NCBI RefSeq assembly: GCF_000403355.2 | Contig: NZ_KE159646.1 | Location: 2,367,790 to 2,431,789 of the forward strand | Origin: Adlercreutzia caecimuris B7 | GTDB lineage: Bacteria; Actinomycetota; Coriobacteriia; Coriobacteriales; Eggerthellaceae | Reading direction: 5' to 3' | DNA: 64,000 nucleotides | Shown here: in pieces, positions 42,478 to 50,981 of the stretch | How the letters are laid out: every line of letters starts with the position of its first letter | Numbering within the stretch: the first letter of the stretch is position 1 | Position numbers and translations under genes: made by a program | Notes under the pieces: generated by a model | Database searches by the model: none | The model's input: only the letters and a program-made list of their open reading frames with translations | What the model was told of the DNA's origin: nothing

Positions 42478-43248
42478 ATGACGAACACGGTTGTTGAGCT
42501 CGCGCACGCCAAGAAGGCCTTTGGGGATAACGAGGTTCTGAAGGACATTTCGCTCACAGTGAACAAGGGCGACGTGCTGGCGGTCATCGGGCCGTCGGGC
42601 GGCGGCAAGTCGACGCTTCTGCGCTGCATGGCGCTGCTGGAGACCCTTGACGCGGGAAGCCTGGCCTACGGCGATCTGGTCGTGTGCTCCGAGGGTGCCG
42701 GCGGACGCGCCGTGTACGGAGATGCGGCCACTATCGCCCGGGCGAAGACCCGCTATGGCCTGGTGTTCCAGAACTTCAACCTGTTCCCGCACTATACAGT
42801 GCTGCAAAACGTCACCGATGCGCTCATCTGCGTGCAGAAGATGCCGAAGGACGAGGCTCTGGCTCGCGGCCGCGAGCTTTTGGCGCGCATGGGGCTTGCC
42901 GGCAAGGAGTCCATGGTGCCCTGTGATCTGTCGGGAGGCCAGCAGCAGCGTGTGGCCATCGCCCGGGCCCTGGCTATGAATCCCGACGTGCTCTTCTTCG
43001 ACGAGCCCACGAGCGCCCTGGACCCGGAGCTCACGCGCGAGGTGCTGAAAGTCATCCGCGATTTGGCCGCTGAGCATATGACCATGGTCATCGTCACCCA
43101 CGAGATGGGCTTCGCCCGCGATGTGGCCGACCAGATCATCTTCATGGATGGCGGCGTCATTGTGGAGCAGGGGCCGGCCGACGAGGTTATCGACAATCCC
43201 CGGCACGACCGAACCCGGGCCTTCTTGGCGAACTACGATCGCGACTAG
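42478..43248 (+). CDS. Polar amino-acid ABC transporter ATPase (GlnQ/HisP type)
   Basis: 256 aa. Walker [14 protein letters not shown]-loop [16 protein letters not shown], signature [15 protein letters not shown], Walker [16 protein letters not shown] and the H-loop VTHEMGFA are intact, matching the PAAT subfamily. It carries a ~20-residue insertion before the Q-loop ([16 protein letters not shown]). Completes the three-gene transporter. Histidine-phosphatase gene follows after 9 bp. Confidence 0.94.
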   Translation: MTNTVVELAHAKKAFGDNEVLKDISLTVNKGDVLAVIGPSGGGKSTLLRCMALLETLDAGSLAYGDLVVCSEGAGGRAVYGDAATIARAKTRYGLVFQNFNLFPHYTVLQNVTDALICVQKMPKDEALARGRELLARMGLAGKESMVPCDLSGGQQQRVAIARALAMNPDVLFFDEPTSALDPELTREVLKVIRDLAAEHMTMVIVTHEMGFARDVADQIIFMDGGVIVEQGPADEVIDNPRHDRTRAFLANYDRD

Positions 43249-43257
43249 CATTGCCCC

Positions 43258-44238
43258 ATGACCGTCACGTTCTATATCACACGTCACGGGGAAACTCAGT
43301 TCAACGTCGAGAATCGCGTGCAGGGTTGGTGCGATTCGCCGCTGACGGCCAAGGGTATCTACGATGCCTATAAGTTGGGGCAAGGGCTTGCGGGCGTTGA
43401 TTTCGTCGGCGCGTGCACAAGCGATGCCGGCCGCGCCAAAGACACGCTCGCCATTGCACTGGAAGCGCGTCTGAACGAGCGCGAGCGTCTGTACCACGGG
43501 CTGCCGATACCGAAGGAGCAAGTGCGGGCCGAGGAGGCGTCGGCCCTGCTCGAGGCAGGCATGCTCGGTCACGAGGAGTACGCCGAGGCCGTCATCGGCC
43601 TTCTTCGCTCCCGCGGCTGCCTGGCGCCTCGATCCTCCGTTCCCGACAGTGGCGAGGTGGGCTCGGCAGCCGCACGACTGCTTGCCGCCGCAGAGGCGTG
43701 GCGACCGCCGATTGACGAGCTGAGCCGCATCGAGTACCCGGCATTCGATGTGGGTGCCCGGGCTTTGGATGGGCACGCGGAGCGTCCTATTCCCGTGCGC
43801 TGCGACGAGTCCTTGCGCGAATGGTGCTTCGGCGATTTGGAAGGCGAGTCGTCACGGCGACTGCGGAACCGCTTGTTCGACCTGTTCGGCGATGACATTC
43901 CGCGCGAGGATCAAAACGAGCGGCTCAATGAGATAGCCGACTACCTCCATGCGACAGATGCGGCCGGACGCGCCGAGGATTTCGCCGCCATTGCCGCACG
44001 GGTGAGGGGCTTTCTCGAAGAGTGCGGCCGGTCGGTTGACCGACGCGGTGGCGGCAACGTGCTCGTGGTGACCCACGCGATGTTCATTCGCGCCCTCGTG
44101 TTTCTGTTCGCGCGCGATCGGGTACGCACGCCGGCGAAGATCGCGAACGCCTCGGTGACGAAGGTGCGCTGGGACGACGGCGCGGTAACGGTGGAGGCAA
44201 TCGGGGATGTGACGCACTTGGGGTCGCGTCGTGGGTGA
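43258..44238 (+). CDS. Histidine phosphatase (phosphoglycerate-mutase-like)
   Basis: 326 aa. The phosphohistidine motif TRHGETQFNVENRVQGW (about 7-23) and C-terminal VVTHAMFIRAL (about 275) define the branch 2d-PGM/PhoE-like superfamily. It is ~120 residues longer than typical 200-aa members, owing to an insertion around residues 75-170 between the first core motif and the EWCFGDLEGES block. Substrate unknown. It is co-directional with the amino-acid transporter and may be co-transcribed. Confidence 0.85.
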   Translation: MTVTFYITRHGETQFNVENRVQGWCDSPLTAKGIYDAYKLGQGLAGVDFVGACTSDAGRAKDTLAIALEARLNERERLYHGLPIPKEQVRAEEASALLEAGMLGHEEYAEAVIGLLRSRGCLAPRSSVPDSGEVGSAAARLLAAAEAWRPPIDELSRIEYPAFDVGARALDGHAERPIPVRCDESLREWCFGDLEGESSRRLRNRLFDLFGDDIPREDQNERLNEIADYLHATDAAGRAEDFAAIAARVRGFLEECGRSVDRRGGGNVLVVTHAMFIRALVFLFARDRVRTPAKIANASVTKVRWDDGAVTVEAIGDVTHLGSRRG

Positions 44239-44260
44239 CGGGCGGCTCATCCCCGAGGGG

Positions 44261-44276
44261 TACACCAATTGGTGTA
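44261..44276. promoter_or_regulatory. Perfect 16-bp palindrome TACACCAATTGGTGTA upstream of htrA
   Basis: Continuous two-fold symmetry without a loop, 111 bp upstream of the htrA start, typical of a dimeric repressor site. The regulator is unknown. Confidence 0.45.
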
Positions 44277-44386
44277 TCTCCGTGACGCAAGCGTGACGAT
44301 GGGTTGCCAGCATGGTGGATTTGCGCAGGGGCGTGCTAAGGTTTGCGACAGCTCAAAGCACTATCCCCTCTGCAAAGGAGAGACCC

Positions 44387-45961
44387 ATGACTGACATGAA
44401 CGGCACTCCTGTTCCCGACGGGAGCACCCCCGGGCCGGACCAGCCGACGGCGCCGCAGCCCCTTCAGCCGACGCAGCCGACGGCCCCCGTGCCGCCCCAG
44501 AACACCTATCAGCCCTACGGCGGCCAGGCTCAGGCCCATGCTGCGGGTCAGCATGCCTACGGGCAGCAGCCTCCCTATGGCGCTCAGCAGACCTACGAGG
44601 CCGAGCCGGTGTCGGTGCACCCGCAGCATGGCGGCCAGAAGAGCTCGGGCGGCAAGACCTTCCTCATTGCCTTCGCAGGCGCGCTTGTGGCCTGCGTGCT
44701 TGCCTTCGGGGTATGGGGCGTGGCCAATGCCATGGGCGGCATCGGCAAGACCGAGACTGTGACCGACCCCGTGACCGGCCAGCAGACCGTTATCGCTCCG
44801 AGCGAGGATGCCACGCTGGCCGAGACGGTTTCGGCGAAGTGCCTGCCTTCCGTGGTGGCCATCGATGTGTATGCCGCGCCGCAGCAGGGCAGCATGGGCG
44901 GTTGGGCCGAGCTGTTCGGCTACGATTACGGCTACGGTACCGATCAGGGCCAGGACGGCCAGGAGCTGGAAATGTTCTCCCAGGGTTCTGGCGTGGTGCT
45001 GACCGAGGACGGATACATCATCACCAACAACCATGTGGTGGAAGGCGGCAGCGCCTATAAGGTGACCGTGGGCGGCAACACCTACGACGCCGAGCTGGTG
45101 GGCACCGATCCCTCCTCCGACGTGGCTGTGCTGAAGGCCAAGGACGCCAAGGGCCTTACCGTGATGGAGGTGGGCGATTCCGACAACCTCACCATCGGCG
45201 AGTGGGTCATGACCCTCGGCTCCCCCTTCGGCCTTGAGCAGTCGGTGGCCACGGGCATCGTGAGCGCCACGAGCCGTTCCCAGATCATGGATGCCCAGGA
45301 GTCCGTGCAGTCCGGCGGTTCCGGTGAGATTACCATCTACCCGAACATGATCCAGACCGACGCGGCCATCAACCCCGGTAACTCCGGCGGCGCGCTTGTG
45401 GACGCCGAGGGCAAGCTCATCGGCATCAACACGCTCATCACTTCCTATTCCGGCAACTACTCCGGCGTCGGTTTCGCCATTCCCGTGAACTACGCCATCA
45501 ACCTGGCGCAGCAGATCATCGCCGGTGAGACGCCCACCCATGCGCAGCTCGGCGTGAGCCTGTCCAGCGTGAACGCCCAGTCTGCCAAGCGCTACGGCCT
45601 GTCGGTAGACACCGGCGCCTACGTGGCCGGCGTGGCCGAGGGCTCCGGTGCCGCGGCCGCGGGCATCGTGCCCGGCGACATCATCACCGCCTTCGACGGT
45701 CAGCCGGTGGAATCGGCCTCCGACCTCATGCTGGATGTGCGTACCAAGAACCCCGGCGATACGGTGACGCTTACGGTGAACTCCGGCGGCCAGAGCAAGG
45801 ACGTGCAGGTGACGCTCGGCGATGATGCTGCCAGCCAGCAGCAGAAGGCCGAAACCCAGCAGGAGTCCATGGACGAGTTTCAGCAGGGCGGCCGCGGCGG
45901 CATGAGCCTCGAGGACATGTTGCGCCTGTACGACCAGCACCAGCAGAAGAACGCTGCGTAA
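44387..45961 (+). CDS. htrA: HtrA/DegP-family trypsin-like serine protease with PDZ domain
   Basis: 524 aa from the ATG at 44387 with AAAGGAGAG upstream. Cytoplasmic Gln/Pro/Tyr-rich head (1-85), one membrane helix (about 88-110), protease domain (about 140-390) with His in ITNNHVVEGGS, Asp in DPSSDVAVLK and Ser in NPGNSGGALVD, then one PDZ domain (about 395-490) and a Gln/Gly-rich tail. Degrades or refolds misfolded envelope proteins. A terminator follows. Likely stress-regulated through the palindrome upstream, by inference. Confidence 0.95.
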   Translation: MTDMNGTPVPDGSTPGPDQPTAPQPLQPTQPTAPVPPQNTYQPYGGQAQAHAAGQHAYGQQPPYGAQQTYEAEPVSVHPQHGGQKSSGGKTFLIAFAGALVACVLAFGVWGVANAMGGIGKTETVTDPVTGQQTVIAPSEDATLAETVSAKCLPSVVAIDVYAAPQQGSMGGWAELFGYDYGYGTDQGQDGQELEMFSQGSGVVLTEDGYIITNNHVVEGGSAYKVTVGGNTYDAELVGTDPSSDVAVLKAKDAKGLTVMEVGDSDNLTIGEWVMTLGSPFGLEQSVATGIVSATSRSQIMDAQESVQSGGSGEITIYPNMIQTDAAINPGNSGGALVDAEGKLIGINTLITSYSGNYSGVGFAIPVNYAINLAQQIIAGETPTHAQLGVSLSSVNAQSAKRYGLSVDTGAYVAGVAEGSGAAAAGIVPGDIITAFDGQPVESASDLMLDVRTKNPGDTVTLTVNSGGQSKDVQVTLGDDAASQQQKAETQQESMDEFQQGGRGGMSLEDMLRLYDQHQQKNAA

Positions 45962-46029
45962 AGCTGGCATCCCAGCCCTTCTTGAGCTCGCGTCTCTCTA
46001 CCAGCCTCTGATGCAGCTCGGGTAAGACG

Positions 46030-46065
46030 CGGCCCCCTCCGCTAGTGGAGGGGGCCGTTTGTTTT
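46030..46065 (+). terminator. Rho-independent terminator of htrA
   Basis: 11-bp perfect G/C stem (46030-46040 with 46047-46057) followed by TTTGTTTTG. Confidence 0.85.
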
Positions 46066-46088
46066 GTCTGATTTGGCTTGCTGACGCT

Positions 46089-46115
46089 TTGGCAGGCATA
46101 CACATCGGGTAATAT
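46089..46115 (+). promoter_or_regulatory. Promoter of the pyrH-frr cluster
   Basis: TTGGCA (46089-46094), 15 bp, TAATAT (46110-46115), 43 bp before pyrH. Spacing is shorter than ideal. Confidence 0.45.
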
Positions 46116-46157
46116 GTATCCGTTTAGATAGAACCTGCCGACGAAGGGATTGGCTCG

Positions 46158-46874
46158 ATGGCGAACGAATACAAGTACGATCGCGTTCTGCTGAAGTTGT
46201 CCGGCGAGGCGCTGGCTGGCGATCTCGGTTACGGAATCGACCCGAAGGTCGTCGATGACCTGGCTGAGGAGATTGCCGAGATCGTGCATGACGGCGTGCA
46301 GCTGGCGGTGGTTATCGGCGGCGGCAACATTTTCCGCGGCTTGGCCGGCTCGGCCGAGGGCATGGACCGTGCTCAGGCCGACTACATCGGCATGCTGGCC
46401 ACGGTGATGAACGCGCTCGCCCTGCAGGATGCCTTCGAGCGCCACGGCATTTTCTCCCGCGTGCAGAGCGCCATCAACATGCAGGAAGTGTCCGAGCCCT
46501 ACATCCGCCGCCGCGCCGTGCGCCACCTGGAGAAGGGCCGCGTGGTCATTCTGGCTGCCGGCACGGGTAACCCCTACTTCACCACCGACACCACGGCCGC
46601 CCTGCGTGCTTGCGAGTTGGACGTGGACTGCGTTATGAAGGCCACCAAGGTGGACGGCGTGTACGACGCCGATCCGAAGACGCACCCCGACGCGCATCGT
46701 TTCGACCGCATCAGCTACATGGACGTGCTCAGCCGCGGCCTGAACGTAATGGATGCCACGGCCACGTCGCTGTGCATGGACAACGACGTGCCCATGATCG
46801 TGTTCGACCTGACTAAGCCCGGCAACATCAAGGCAGCCCTTCAGGGTGAGCCGGTGGGCACGGTCGTCGAGTAG
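46158..46874 (+). CDS. pyrH: UMP kinase
   Basis: 238 aa, the family's usual size. Amino-acid-kinase fold with [59 protein letters not shown] and the C-terminal [15 protein letters not shown]. It phosphorylates UMP to UDP with ATP in the cytosol, feeding RNA, DNA and cell-wall sugar nucleotides. It opens the conserved pyrH-frr-uppS-cdsA-dxr cluster. Confidence 0.97.
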   Translation: MANEYKYDRVLLKLSGEALAGDLGYGIDPKVVDDLAEEIAEIVHDGVQLAVVIGGGNIFRGLAGSAEGMDRAQADYIGMLATVMNALALQDAFERHGIFSRVQSAINMQEVSEPYIRRRAVRHLEKGRVVILAAGTGNPYFTTDTTAALRACELDVDCVMKATKVDGVYDADPKTHPDAHRFDRISYMDVLSRGLNVMDATATSLCMDNDVPMIVFDLTKPGNIKAALQGEPVGTVVE

Positions 46875-46959
46875 CATGTGCGGGCGCCGGCGTCGGGCCG
46901 GCTTGTTGCTTGTATCCGAGAGCCCGCGGGCTCTGTTCCTAAAGAGGGAGGAAACCCCA

Positions 46960-47523
46960 ATGGCAGATATTGATGAGATTCTCATGGGCGCCGAGGAGCG
47001 CATGGAGAAGGCCGTGGCGGCCTTGAAGGACAACTTCGCCGGCGTGCGCACCGGCCGCGCCAACGCCATGGTGCTCGACCGCATCAAGGTGGACTACTAC
47101 GGCGTGCCCACCCCGGTGAACCAGATGGCCGGTGTGAAGACCCCCGAGGCGCATCTGCTGGTTATCGAGCCCTGGGATAAGGGCGTGCTGCGTGCTATCG
47201 AGCAGGCTATCCTGGAGAGCGATCTGGGCGTGACGCCGAACAACGACGGCAACGTCATCCGCCTGCCGTTCCCGAGCCTGACCGAGGAGCGCCGCCGCGA
47301 TTTGGTGAAGCAGTGCAAGACGTTCGCCGAGGAGGCCCGCGTGGCCGTGCGCAACGCTCGCCGCGATGCGAACTCCGCTGTGGAGAAGGCCGTGAAGAAC
47401 GACAATCTTCCCGAGGACGAGTCCAAGCGCGCTGAGGCCGAGGTTCAGAAGATGACCGACAAGTTCGTCGCCGAGATCGACGAGGTGCTGAAGAAGAAGG
47501 AAGCCGAGGTCATGGAGATCTAA
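46960..47523 (+). CDS. frr: Ribosome recycling factor
   Basis: 187 aa from the ATG at 46960 with GGGAGG upstream. Family motifs: VRTGRANAMVLDRI, YYGVPTPVNQMA, and RLPFPSLTEERRRDLVKQ. It splits post-termination ribosomes with EF-G. The usual ~185 aa length fits. Its stop is followed at once by a hairpin and dispersed repeat copy B, which separates it from uppS. Confidence 0.97.
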   Translation: MADIDEILMGAEERMEKAVAALKDNFAGVRTGRANAMVLDRIKVDYYGVPTPVNQMAGVKTPEAHLLVIEPWDKGVLRAIEQAILESDLGVTPNNDGNVIRLPFPSLTEERRRDLVKQCKTFAEEARVAVRNARRDANSAVEKAVKNDNLPEDESKRAEAEVQKMTDKFVAEIDEVLKKKEAEVMEI

Positions 47524-47555
47524 TTGGTTCCGCCGTTGCTAACGCAACGACGGGA

Positions 47556-47697
47556 ACGCCGACGCTGCGGTTCCGACAGGCACCCGGCCTTGCGCTTCAG
47601 GGCGTGCCTTCGCGGCACGAAGGCCGCTCAGCCGCCCTTCAGCGCAATTCCAGGCACCTGTCGCAACCTCCGCTGGCCTCCTTGGGCGAACCTGCGA
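47556..47697 (+). repeat. Dispersed ~140-bp structured repeat, copy B
   Basis: Preceded by a CGTTGC/GCAACG hairpin (47534-47549). It shares most positions with copy A, including the complementary arms and CCTTCG/CGAAGG hairpin. It ends only 9 bp before the uppS start codon and so occupies the region where uppS translation signals would lie. Confidence 0.75.
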
Positions 47698-47705
47698 GAA
47701 ATGAT

Positions 47706-48485
47706 ATGGTTAAAAGTTTGGATTACATATTCCCGGATCCGCCGGCGGGGCTCGACCCCGCCGCGCTCGATCGCACGCGGGTGCCCGAGTCGGTGGCCGT
47801 CATCATGGACGGCAACGGTCGCTGGGCGAAGAAGCGCGCGCTCAATCGCCTGCGCGGCCACAAGGCCGGCATCGAGGCAGTGCGCGAGACCATTCGCTGC
47901 GCATCCGATCTGGGTGTGCGGTACTTGACCATCTACTCCTTCTCCACCGAGAACTGGAAGCGGCCCGAAGACGAGGTCGTGGGGCTCATGGATCTGTTCG
48001 CCAAGACCATGCTGGCCGAGGTGGACGGGCTCCATGCCGAGGGTGTGCGCGTGCGCACCATCGGCGACCTGTCGCCGTTGCCCGCAGAGACGCGCGAGGC
48101 CTTCGACGCCGCATGGGAGAAGACCCGCGACAACGAGGGAATGACCCTGGTGGTGGCCGTGAACTACGGCGGTCGCCAGGAGATCTTGCGGGCCACGGCC
48201 GCCTGCATGCGCGAGGCGGCGCTTATGGCCGAGGAGACCGGCGAGGTGCTGGAGCCTACCGAGGAGATGTTCGAGCGCGGGCTGTACACTTGCGGTATGC
48301 CCGATCCCGATCTGGTTATTCGCACCTCGGGCGAGATGCGCGTGTCGAATTTCCTGCTGTGGCAGATCGCCTATAGCGAGTTTGTGGTAACCGATACGCT
48401 GTGGCCCGATTTCGATCGCTACGAGTTTCTGCGCTGCCTGCTGGAGTACCAGGGGCGCAATCGCCGGTTTGGCGGGGTGGCCTAA
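47706..48485 (+). CDS. uppS: Isoprenyl (undecaprenyl) diphosphate synthase
   Basis: 259 aa. Cis-prenyltransferase motifs: VAVIMDGNGRWAKKR with catalytic Asp, GHKAGIEAVRE, YLTIYSFSTENWKRP and the C-terminal DLVIRTSGEMRVSNFLLWQ. It makes the C55 lipid carrier for peptidoglycan from FPP and IPP. The ATG at 47706 is chosen by homology; only a weak GAG-type ribosome site precedes it because repeat copy B abuts. cdsA starts on the base after its stop. Confidence 0.95.
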   Translation: MVKSLDYIFPDPPAGLDPAALDRTRVPESVAVIMDGNGRWAKKRALNRLRGHKAGIEAVRETIRCASDLGVRYLTIYSFSTENWKRPEDEVVGLMDLFAKTMLAEVDGLHAEGVRVRTIGDLSPLPAETREAFDAAWEKTRDNEGMTLVVAVNYGGRQEILRATAACMREAALMAEETGEVLEPTEEMFERGLYTCGMPDPDLVIRTSGEMRVSNFLLWQIAYSEFVVTDTLWPDFDRYEFLRCLLEYQGRNRRFGGVA

Positions 48486-49646
48486 ATGCGCGGTGGCATC
48501 TCGGAAGACGAGAAGAAGAGCCGCGCCCGGGCGGCTCGCGAGCGTCTGCGCCAGAGCGCGCCGCGCCGCAAGCGCTCGGAAGGCTGCGAGAGCAATGAGA
48601 CAGGCGAGCGCATCGGCTTCGGCCTTCTATCCGAGGAGGACGAGGAGCGCGAGCTGCCGCCTTTGGTGTGCGACCCCGATACAGCGCCCCCCGGACCGCC
48701 CTGGCACTACGATTTGACCGACGAGGAGGCCCAGGCGCGCCAGGAGAAGCGCGAGGAGCGCCAGGAGAAGCGCGATCAGCTGAAGCAGAGGGCGCTCGAC
48801 AAGACGCCCGAGAAGCTGCGCAACCCCTCCGACCTGCAGGTGCGCTTTCGCACCGGCGCGGTGTACACGGCGGTGACCATCGTGTGTGTGCTGGCGGGCA
48901 ACGTACCTATGCTGCTCATGATCATGGCCGTGGCCGGCATCTGTGCGGGGGAGTTCTTCTACATGCTGCGCTCCGACGCGAAGCTGCCCAACGAGATGCT
49001 CGGCATCATCGCGGCGGTGCTGTATCCGCCGAGCGTGTACCTCGGCGGCCTCATCGGCGCCATGCTCGTGAGCCTGGCTCTCTTGCTGGCGTTGCTCGTG
49101 TGGTACGTGTTCTGGCTGAAGGCCCGTATCCCCGATGTGGGCGTGAGCTTCTTCGGGGCTGCGTATACGGGGCTTCTGCTGTGCGGTCTCATCGTTATCC
49201 GCGCGTCGCTGCCCGCGCCGTGGGGCGGTGTCGTGGTGCTGCTGCTGTTCCTCAGCGTGTGGGCCAACGACGCGTTCGCCTACCTGGTGGGCAGCAAAAT
49301 CGGTCGCCATAAGCTGGCGCCGCGCACGAGCCCCAAGAAGAGCTGGGAGGGCTTCTTCGCCGGGTTGGTGGGCTCGGTGCTGTTCTGGTGTGCCATTTCC
49401 TTTGTGCCGGGGGTGACCATGACGCTTGTGCAGGCGATCGCCTTCGGCGTGGTCGCCGGCTGCATGGGCGTTTTGGGCGATCTGGCCGAGAGCCGCATCA
49501 AGCGCAACTCCGGATTCAAGGACTCGGGCACCATCATGCCCGGCCACGGCGGTCTGCTCGATCGGAGCGACTCGCTGTTCCTCACCTCCATTACCGCCGC
49601 CATCCTCATGGTGGCTGGCGGCTGCATTCCCTACACCCTCTTCTAG
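48486..49646 (+). CDS. cdsA: Phosphatidate cytidylyltransferase with long charged N-terminus
   Basis: 386 aa. The last ~270 residues have eight or so membrane helices and the CDP-alcohol signature (SRIKRNSGFKDSGTIMPGHGG with LDRSDSL close behind), catalysing CTP + phosphatidate to CDP-diacylglycerol. The first ~115 residues are hydrophilic, rich in Arg/Glu/Lys, probably cytosolic and absent from the short enzymes; many Actinobacteria have similar heads. Start ATG directly abuts the uppS stop, so translation is coupled. Confidence 0.95.
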   Translation: MRGGISEDEKKSRARAARERLRQSAPRRKRSEGCESNETGERIGFGLLSEEDEERELPPLVCDPDTAPPGPPWHYDLTDEEAQARQEKREERQEKRDQLKQRALDKTPEKLRNPSDLQVRFRTGAVYTAVTIVCVLAGNVPMLLMIMAVAGICAGEFFYMLRSDAKLPNEMLGIIAAVLYPPSVYLGGLIGAMLVSLALLLALLVWYVFWLKARIPDVGVSFFGAAYTGLLLCGLIVIRASLPAPWGGVVVLLLFLSVWANDAFAYLVGSKIGRHKLAPRTSPKKSWEGFFAGLVGSVLFWCAISFVPGVTMTLVQAIAFGVVAGCMGVLGDLAESRIKRNSGFKDSGTIMPGHGGLLDRSDSLFLTSITAAILMVAGGCIPYTLF

Positions 49647-49691
49647 GGCGAGCGGGCGCAGCCCGCTTCCACCGAGCGGAAAGGCATTCTC

Positions 49692-50981
49692 ATGGCTAAG
49701 CGTCGCATTGTCGTCTTGGGATCGACGGGATCTATCGGCACCCAGACCTTGGATGTGGTGCGCCGGCATGGCGACCAGCTGGAGATCGTGGGCCTGGCCG
49801 TGAACGGAAGCGTGGATGCGCTGCTGGCCCAGGCCCGGGAGTTCGGCGTGCGCCACTTGGCCGTGGGCGATGCCGCCCTTGCCGACGATCCCCGTTGCGA
49901 TGAGGCCCGCTCGCTTGTATGCCACCTGCTGCAGGCGCCTGAAGACGCGGCTGCGTTCGGGAACGGGGAGGCGAGCGAGCCGACCTTTGGCGTGGGGCCC
50001 GAGGCCGTGGCTGCCTTGGCCCAGCTGCCCGAGGCCGACGTGGTGGTGAATGCGCTGGTGGGCGCGGCTGGCTTGCGGGCGAGCTACGATGCGCTGGCTG
50101 CCGGCAAGGTGCTGGCGCTTGCCAATAAGGAGTCGCTCGTGGTGGGCGGCGATCTCATCATGCCGCTGGCGGCTGAGGTCGATGCGCAACGTCGGGCTGC
50201 GGGCATGGCTCCGGCCACGGGGCCGGCAGGTGCGCTCATGCCCATCGATTCGGAGCATGGGGCCATCTACCAGTGCCTGCTGGGGGAGAATCCCCACGAA
50301 GTGGCGAAGCTGTGGGTGACTGCCTCGGGCGGCCCCTTCCGAGGGAAGACCTGCGACGAGTTGACGGCCATCACGCCGGCTCAGGCTTTGGCCCATCCCA
50401 CCTGGAACATGGGGGCGAAGATCTCCATCGACTCCTCCACGCTCATGAACAAGGGCCTGGAGGTGATCGAGGCGCACCACCTGTTCGCCATGCCCTACGA
50501 CAAGATCGAGGTGGTGGTGCAGCCCCAAAGCGCCATCCATTCCATGGTGGAGTTCGCCGATGGCTCGGTGAAGGCCCACTTGGGCACAACCGATATGCGC
50601 ATCCCCATTCAATTCGCCCTCTCCTATCCCGATCGGTGGGAGGCTCCGGTGCCCCCGCTCGATTTCCGCACGCTGGGCACCTTGGAGTTCGCGGCGCCCG
50701 ACACCGATACCTTCCATTGCCTGGCGCTCGCCCGCCATGCGGGCGAGGTGGGGGGCACCTTGCCCGCAGTGATGAACGCCGCCAATGAAATTGCCGTGGC
50801 CTCCTTTCTCGCGGAGCGGATCGGATACTTGGACATTGCGGCCTGCGTCGAGGCTGCCATGGACGCCCACGAACGCGCGGGCGTCCAGGTGGTGGAGTCG
50901 CTCGAGCAGCTCGAGGCTATCGACGCGTGGGCCCGCCAGACTGCTCGCGCTTGGTGCGCAGGGCGCGTAGGCCGAGCATAG
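49692..50981 (+). CDS. dxr: 1-deoxy-D-xylulose-5-phosphate reductoisomerase
   Basis: 429 aa. NADPH-binding start VVLGSTGSIGTQTLDVV, LANKESLVVGGDL, PIDSEHGAIYQCL, TASGGPFRGKT, HPTWNMGAKISIDSSTLMNKG spread over about residues 195-255, and the C-terminal helical domain. It catalyses the first committed MEP-pathway step; ispG downstream is a later step. The last ~20 codons overlap the 3' end of the opposing adhesin gene by 65 bp, so both termini are somewhat extended relative to usual. Confidence 0.96.
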   Translation: MAKRRIVVLGSTGSIGTQTLDVVRRHGDQLEIVGLAVNGSVDALLAQAREFGVRHLAVGDAALADDPRCDEARSLVCHLLQAPEDAAAFGNGEASEPTFGVGPEAVAALAQLPEADVVVNALVGAAGLRASYDALAAGKVLALANKESLVVGGDLIMPLAAEVDAQRRAAGMAPATGPAGALMPIDSEHGAIYQCLLGENPHEVAKLWVTASGGPFRGKTCDELTAITPAQALAHPTWNMGAKISIDSSTLMNKGLEVIEAHHLFAMPYDKIEVVVQPQSAIHSMVEFADGSVKAHLGTTDMRIPIQFALSYPDRWEAPVPPLDFRTLGTLEFAAPDTDTFHCLALARHAGEVGGTLPAVMNAANEIAVASFLAERIGYLDIAACVEAAMDAHERAGVQVVESLEQLEAIDAWARQTARAWCAGRVGRA

